The notes below the pieces were generated by a model. That model saw nothing but the letters and a program-made list of their open reading frames with translations, was not told the origin of the DNA and did no database searches. Positions 7,050-9,026 of a stretch of 9,026 bases of DNA are shown in pieces. A program made the position numbers and the translations under genes. Source of the DNA: Burkholderiales bacterium UBA2459 (lineage in GTDB: Bacteria > Pseudomonadota > Gammaproteobacteria > Burkholderiales > Burkholderiaceae_E); NCBI GenBank assembly GCA_002342365.1, contig DDPV01000002.1, forward strand, positions 124,156 through 133,181. Reading direction: 5' to 3'. Numbering within the stretch: the stretch's first letter is position 1; each line of letters starts with the position of its first letter.

Positions 7050-7493
7050 TTAAGGTGATCCAAACAACTTTTGATGGCCGATACGGCTGCCTTCGCGGAT
7101 TCCCTTGCGCGCAAACCAGCCTTGTTCCATTTCAAGCGCAAACCGAACCGCCTCGCTTGCGCAATGACTCTTTTCGCTGTGCGCCTGCATATCGGCGATG
7201 TTGGTGATCGTCCCGTCGTCGCGCAAAAAGGCTATGCTCAGCGGTAGCGGCGTGTTTTTCATCCAAAAGCAGTAGGCTGAGGGGCGCTGGAAAACGAACA
7301 ACATGCCGTGATTCGGGGCCAGCTGTTCTCGAAACATGAGCCCTTTTGCCCGGGTTTCATCGCTGGAGGCTACTTCCGCGACGATTTTGTGCATACCCGC
7401 ACGCAACTCGATTTGCGGCAGGATGGGGTTGCGATCTTGCGCCCCAGCGGACCCTGCAAGGCCAAAGGACAAGGCAAAAAGCGCGAGCAGCAT
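7050..7493 (-). CDS. DUF192 family exported protein
   Basis: The mature part carries the DUF192 pattern. It includes ETRAKGLMFRE, then GMLFVF, then FWMKNTPLPLSIAFL, a DDGTITNIADM segment, and VRFALEMEQGW followed by GIREGSRI. DUF192 proteins are small, single-domain and often secreted or periplasmic; their biochemical role is not known. From ATG 7493 the protein is 147 residues and starts with the hydrophobic stretch LLALFALSFGLAGSAGA followed by AQD, a likely signal peptide and cleavage site. That start lacks both a Shine–Dalgarno and a positively charged n-region. The same frame stays open upstream through RRDR to ATGs at 7586 and 7583, giving 178 or 177 residues. The true start is therefore uncertain. 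The gene is convergent with xseA and downstream of two terminators, so it should have its own promoter. Confidence 0.9.
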   Translation of the reverse strand: MLLALFALSFGLAGSAGAQDRNPILPQIELRAGMHKIVAEVASSDETRAKGLMFREQLAPNHGMLFVFQRPSAYCFWMKNTPLPLSIAFLRDDGTITNIADMQAHSEKSHCASEAVRFALEMEQGWFARKGIREGSRIGHQKLFGSP

Positions 7494-7513
7494 GCGGTCG
7501 CGTCGGAATTCGA

Positions 7514-7549
7514 ATGTCGCAACAAGGGAGTACCAGCATGTCGCAACAA
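7514..7549. repeat. 12-bp direct repeat, period 24
   Basis: ATGTCGCAACAA occurs at 7514–7525 and again exactly at 7538–7549 on the plus strand. The 24-nt period keeps the minus-strand DUF192 upstream frame intact, where it encodes VATCWYSL followed by VATFEFRR. The repeat lies in the doubtful 5' part of that gene. Confidence 0.8.
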
Positions 7550-7644
7550 CCTGGCTCCCAACAGCAAGGCTTGAGGTCTTCATCATTGGGGATTAGTTGA
7601 GAGCGAAACCGACAAAACAATACCGGACATGAAGCACCGCACAT

Positions 7645-7669
7645 GAAAAAGGCAGGATGACCCTGCCTT
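7645..7669 (-). terminator. Intrinsic terminator, second of a tandem pair
   Basis: A perfect 8-bp stem, AAGGCAGG/CCTGCCTT, with a 5-nt loop is followed on the minus strand by a U-run (TTTTTC). It lies about 25 nt beyond the first terminator of the lysine-rich peptide gene, in the same orientation, and would insulate the downstream DUF192 gene. Confidence 0.8.
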
Positions 7670-7683
7670 CGTAAACCAAATCC

Positions 7684-7715
7684 TGAAGAAAAGAAAGCGA
7701 CCTTGCGGTCGCTTT
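7684..7715 (-). terminator. Strong intrinsic terminator of the lysine-rich peptide gene
   Basis: A perfect 9-bp stem, AAAGCGACC/GGTCGCTTT (7694–7702 and 7707–7715), has a 4-nt loop that reads GCAA in the minus-strand RNA. A T-rich tail TTTCTTTTCTTC follows on the minus strand. It begins about 4 nt after the stop of the small gene. Confidence 0.9.
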
Positions 7716-7719
7716 TGGA

Positions 7720-7839
7720 TTACTTCTTCTTTTCTTCTTTCTTGGCGTCAGCCTTCTTCTCGTCTTTCTTGGCGTCCGAAGCGTAAACAGCACCAGCAGC
7801 AAACAGGCCAGCCATCAGGATAGCGATCAATTTCTTCAT
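7720..7839 (-). CDS. Small exported lysine-rich protein (39 residues)
   Basis: The ATG at 7839 has GAGGG four nt upstream, and the frame ends at TAA. Residues 1–20 form a textbook signal peptide (MKKLIAILMAGLFAAGAVYA) with a likely cut after the A-x-A-like VYA. The mature part is only about 19 residues, almost entirely Lys, Asp, Glu and Ala, with the near-repeat DAKKDEKK / DAKKEEKK. Similar short signal-peptide-plus-Lys/Ala-tail proteins are common but uncharacterised in Burkholderiales; this statement is from memory. Dedicated terminators and a symmetrical leader suggest a well-expressed single-gene transcript. Function is unknown. A strongly basic periplasmic peptide might bind phosphate groups of LPS or nucleic acids, but that is speculation. 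Confidence 0.85.
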   Translation of the reverse strand: MKKLIAILMAGLFAAGAVYASDAKKDEKKADAKKEEKKK

Positions 7840-7866
7840 GATTCCCTCTTCTTGGAAAGTTGGTAT

Positions 7867-7880
7867 TGACCAAGTGGTCA
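7867..7880 (-). promoter_or_regulatory. Perfect palindrome in the small-gene leader, possible operator
   Basis: TGACCA-AG-TGGTCA is a perfect 6-bp inverted repeat. It overlaps a second one, TTGGT-ATTG-ACCAA (7860–7873). It lies 28 nt upstream of the lysine-rich peptide ATG. The size and symmetry suit a dimeric regulator's binding site, but no specific regulator is recognised. Confidence 0.4.
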
Positions 7881-7925
7881 CTTGCTACAACGTTCAGCGA
7901 ATGCTTCGGTTGACAGCAGTACTGG

Positions 7926-7954
7926 AGTGTAATGATGCTCGGCTCGCCTGCCCA
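7926..7954 (-). promoter_or_regulatory. Possible promoter of the lysine-rich peptide gene
   Basis: On the minus strand TGGGCA (7949–7954) and TACACT (7926–7931) are separated by 17 nt. Each matches 4 of 6 consensus bases. Transcription would begin near 7919 and give a leader of about 80 nt that includes the palindrome at 7867–7880. Confidence 0.35.
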
Positions 7955-7982
7955 TGCACTGTAGGAAAAGCGCAACAGTGCA
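7955..7982. repeat. Inverted repeat abutting the putative −35
   Basis: TGCACTG (7955–7961) and CAGTGCA (7976–7982) form perfect 7-bp arms 14 nt apart, centre to centre 21 nt or two helical turns. It directly adjoins the proposed −35 of the small-gene promoter. It could be an activator or repressor site; no known regulator is identified. Confidence 0.4.
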
Positions 7983-8034
7983 AAGCTTACATCGGCCGCC
8001 TCGTCGCAGGGCTTGCTTCATTCTTGTGCAGGAC

Positions 8035-8067
8035 TTCAAAAAAGAAAACCGGCCAGAGGCCGGTTTT
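8035..8067 (-). terminator. Strong intrinsic terminator of the cold-shock gene
   Basis: A perfect 10-bp stem, AAAACCGGCC/GGCCGGTTTT (8045–8054 and 8058–8067), has a 3-nt loop. On the minus strand it is followed by TTTTCTTTTTT. It lies 22 nt past the csp stop. Confidence 0.93.
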
Positions 8068-8089
8068 GCTAGGGCTGATAAGCGACCGA

Positions 8090-8296
8090 TCAGGCGGGAG
8101 CCTGAATATTGGATGCCTGCTTCCCTTTCGGACCTTGGACAACGTCAAACTGCACCCGTTGACCCTCTTTCAGCGTGCGAAATCCGTTCATCTGGATTGC
8201 TGAAAAATGTGCGAATAAATCTTCGCCGCCCTCATCAGGCGTGATAAAGCCAAAACCTTTGGCATCATTGAACCACTTCACCGTACCGGTCGCCAT
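8090..8296 (-). CDS. CspA-family cold-shock protein
   Basis: This is a single cold-shock domain protein of 68 residues, the usual family size. It binds single-stranded RNA or DNA and acts as an RNA chaperone in the cytosol. ATGTVKWFNDAKGFGFI opens the domain, with RNP1 (KGFGFI) at 13–18. RNP2 reads LFAHF at 27–31, with Ala where many members have Val. The C-terminus GPKGKQASNIQ is typical. I start at ATG 8296 because MATGTVKWF is the standard N-terminus. An in-frame ATG at 8308 would add four residues (MGFA). Neither start has a strong Shine–Dalgarno. The leader is about 85 nt. The paralogue (CspA, CspC, CspD and so on) cannot be assigned, and cold induction is not shown by the sequence. Confidence 0.97.
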   Translation of the reverse strand: MATGTVKWFNDAKGFGFITPDEGGEDLFAHFSAIQMNGFRTLKEGQRVQFDVVQGPKGKQASNIQAPA

Positions 8297-8333
8297 TGCA
8301 AAACCCATCCATCAAAAAGACTTCAAAACATCC

Positions 8334-8377
8334 CGATCGAATGATCGAAAACTGAAACGTGCAAGGAAAAACCCTTG
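8334..8377 (-). promoter_or_regulatory. Hairpins in the csp 5' leader
   Basis: Two short perfect stems lie between the proposed promoter and the csp start. They are CAAGG/CCTTG with a 6-nt loop (8362–8377) and CGATC/GATCG with a 4-nt loop (8334–8347). Cold-shock mRNAs are often controlled by leader structure, so these may matter. The sequence alone cannot show a thermosensor. Confidence 0.35.
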
Positions 8378-8388
8378 ATCACGCATGG

Positions 8389-8417
8389 ATTCTCTGTTCT
8401 AAAACGGCAAACGTCAA
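8389..8417 (-). promoter_or_regulatory. Promoter of the cold-shock gene
   Basis: On the minus strand TTGACG (8412–8417, 5 of 6) and GAGAAT (8389–8394, 4 of 6) are 17 nt apart. This predicts a start near 8382 and a leader of about 85 nt, consistent with the long leaders usual for csp genes. Confidence 0.55.
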
Positions 8418-8544
8418 GCTGAAAGCGGCCGCAGGACGGCGCTTTGCCCGATTTTCACGAAGTTTTGAGCGTTTTGGAGCTTGGCCGTCACTTTTATGAC
8501 AGGAAAACAACAAGGCTGTCTGAAGCCGCGCCTGAAGCGAAAAC

Positions 8545-8563
8545 GCCCGCTCGGGCTTAAAAT
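8545..8563 (+). promoter_or_regulatory. clpS −10 element with adjacent palindrome
   Basis: TAAAAT at 8558–8563 ends six nt before the clpS ATG. The perfect palindrome GCCCG-CT-CGGGC (8545–8556) lies immediately upstream, inside the −35/−10 spacer. No good −35 is visible. Transcription would begin at or next to the A of the start codon. Confidence 0.5.
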
Positions 8564-8569
8564 CAACGC

Positions 8570-8878
8570 ATGACAAATCCAACCCTTCCAGGTCTGGTCC
8601 TTGAGAAACAAGAGGCCAAGACAAAACCGCCGCCCATGTACCAGGTCGTTTTGCTGAATGACGACTACACGCCCATGGAATTTGTGATCCTCGTCTTGCA
8701 AAAGTTCTTTAAGATGGGGCGTGAAAAAGCAACGCAGGTGATGTTGAAGGTGCACCGTGAAGGCAAAGGGGTTTGCGGGTTGTTTCCCCGCGATATTGCG
8801 GCCACCAAGGTCGAACAAGTCAGTGGTTTTGCAAGGCAGCACCAGCACCCGCTGCAGTGCGTGATGGAGGAAGCATGA
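8570..8878 (+). CDS. clpS: ATP-dependent Clp protease adaptor ClpS
   Basis: ClpS binds proteins with destabilising N-terminal residues (N-degrons) and delivers them to ClpAP; it also alters ClpA substrate choice. It is 102 residues, against 106 in E. coli. A flexible N-terminal arm (1–~20) is followed by the core PPPMYQVVLLNDDYTPMEFV. N30, D31, D32, M36 and H62 match the E. coli degron-pocket residues N34, D35, D36, M40 and H66. VCGLF and HPLQCVMEEA close the fold. No Shine–Dalgarno precedes the ATG, and a −10 lies only 6 nt upstream. The stop overlaps the clpA start as ATGA, so the two are one operon and probably translationally coupled. The gene is divergent from csp. Confidence 0.97.
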   Translation: MTNPTLPGLVLEKQEAKTKPPPMYQVVLLNDDYTPMEFVILVLQKFFKMGREKATQVMLKVHREGKGVCGLFPRDIAATKVEQVSGFARQHQHPLQCVMEEA

Positions 8879-9026
8879 TTGCTCAGGAACTGGAAGTCAG
8901 TCTGCATATGGCCTTTGTTGAGGCCAGGCAGCAACGTCACGAATTCATCACCGTTGAGCATTTGCTGCTTGCGCTGCTCGACAATCCTTCGGCTGCAGAG
9001 GTCCTGAGGGCCTGCGCCGCCACGAT
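8875..9026 (+). CDS. clpA: ATP-dependent Clp protease ATP-binding subunit ClpA, N-terminal fragment
   Basis: Only the first 50 codons are in the window. They match the ClpA N-terminal (Clp-N) domain: MIAQELEVSLHMAF, then RHEFITVEHLLLALLDNPSA. This domain is where ClpS docks. The ATG at 8875 overlaps the clpS stop by 4 nt, and GGAGG (8866–8870) lies four nt upstream. Full-length ClpA is an AAA+ unfoldase of about 750 residues with two ATPase modules, both beyond the window. Confidence 0.95.
   Translation, partial: MIAQELEVSLHMAFVEARQQRHEFITVEHLLLALLDNPSAAEVLRACAAT

Noticed and set aside
7538..7600. Plus-strand 20-codon ORF with a good Shine–Dalgarno
   Set aside because: It is too short, lies antisense to the DUF192 upstream frame, has no promoter, and may simply reflect the repeat. 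It is mentioned under the DUF192 start finding only.
8379..8848. Two long minus-strand open frames overlapping clpS and its upstream region
   Set aside because: They run antisense to a clear clpS, with no family resemblance and no ribosome site. The csp promoter also lies within this region.
1..9026. Mobile element, CRISPR array, prophage or defence system
   Set aside because: No transposase, integrase, direct-repeat array or toxin–antitoxin pair was seen. Gene content is conserved housekeeping throughout.

Overview
This window reads as a chromosomal housekeeping segment of a Gram-negative betaproteobacterium, most likely order Burkholderiales. Three things support this. The lpxK–Trm112–kdsB–adk block with a divergent xseA is typical of that group. 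Lipid A and Kdo genes mean an LPS outer membrane. The XseA, ClpS and cold-shock proteins have a Burkholderiales flavour. That assignment comes from remembered family patterns, not from a search. GC content is moderately high and even. I see no insertion sequence, integrase, tRNA, rRNA, CRISPR array or phage gene.

Left arm (1–5503, all genes on the minus strand). In transcription order these are lpxK (lipid A 4'-kinase), a Trm112-like small zinc-ribbon protein, kdsB (CMP-Kdo synthetase), adk (adenylate kinase) and hppA (H+-pumping pyrophosphatase, cut by the window edge). The first three overlap head to tail: lpxK and the Trm112 gene by 20 nt, and the Trm112 gene and kdsB by 4 nt. kdsB has a forced TTG start and the Trm112 gene a GTG start, so they are probably translationally coupled. 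adk follows after 90 nt. hppA follows after a 174-nt gap whose leader contains several perfect inverted repeats.

Centre (about 5363–7049). A roughly 300-nt divergent region separates lpxK from xseA (exonuclease VII large subunit, plus strand). It holds a perfect 9-mer DnaA box, a consensus TATAAT and a short open reading frame. That frame begins 7 nt after the TATAAT and ends in an ATGA overlap with an xseA ATG. xseA converges on a DUF192 exported-protein gene.

Right arm (7050–9026). The minus strand carries the DUF192 gene, a 39-residue exported lysine-rich peptide gene followed by two consecutive intrinsic terminators, and a CspA-family gene with a strong terminator and a leader of about 85 nt. 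Divergent from csp on the plus strand is the clpS–clpA operon. ClpS is the N-degron adaptor and ClpA the unfoldase, cut by the window edge. The clpS promoter geometry suggests a leaderless mRNA.

I do not see a novel multi-gene system here. The points worth a second look are local. They are the xseA upstream frame, the leaderless clpS start, the hppA leader hairpins, the lone DnaA box, the regulatory symmetry around the lysine-rich peptide gene, extra segments in LpxK and the Trm112 protein, and the uncertain DUF192 start beside a 12-bp direct repeat.
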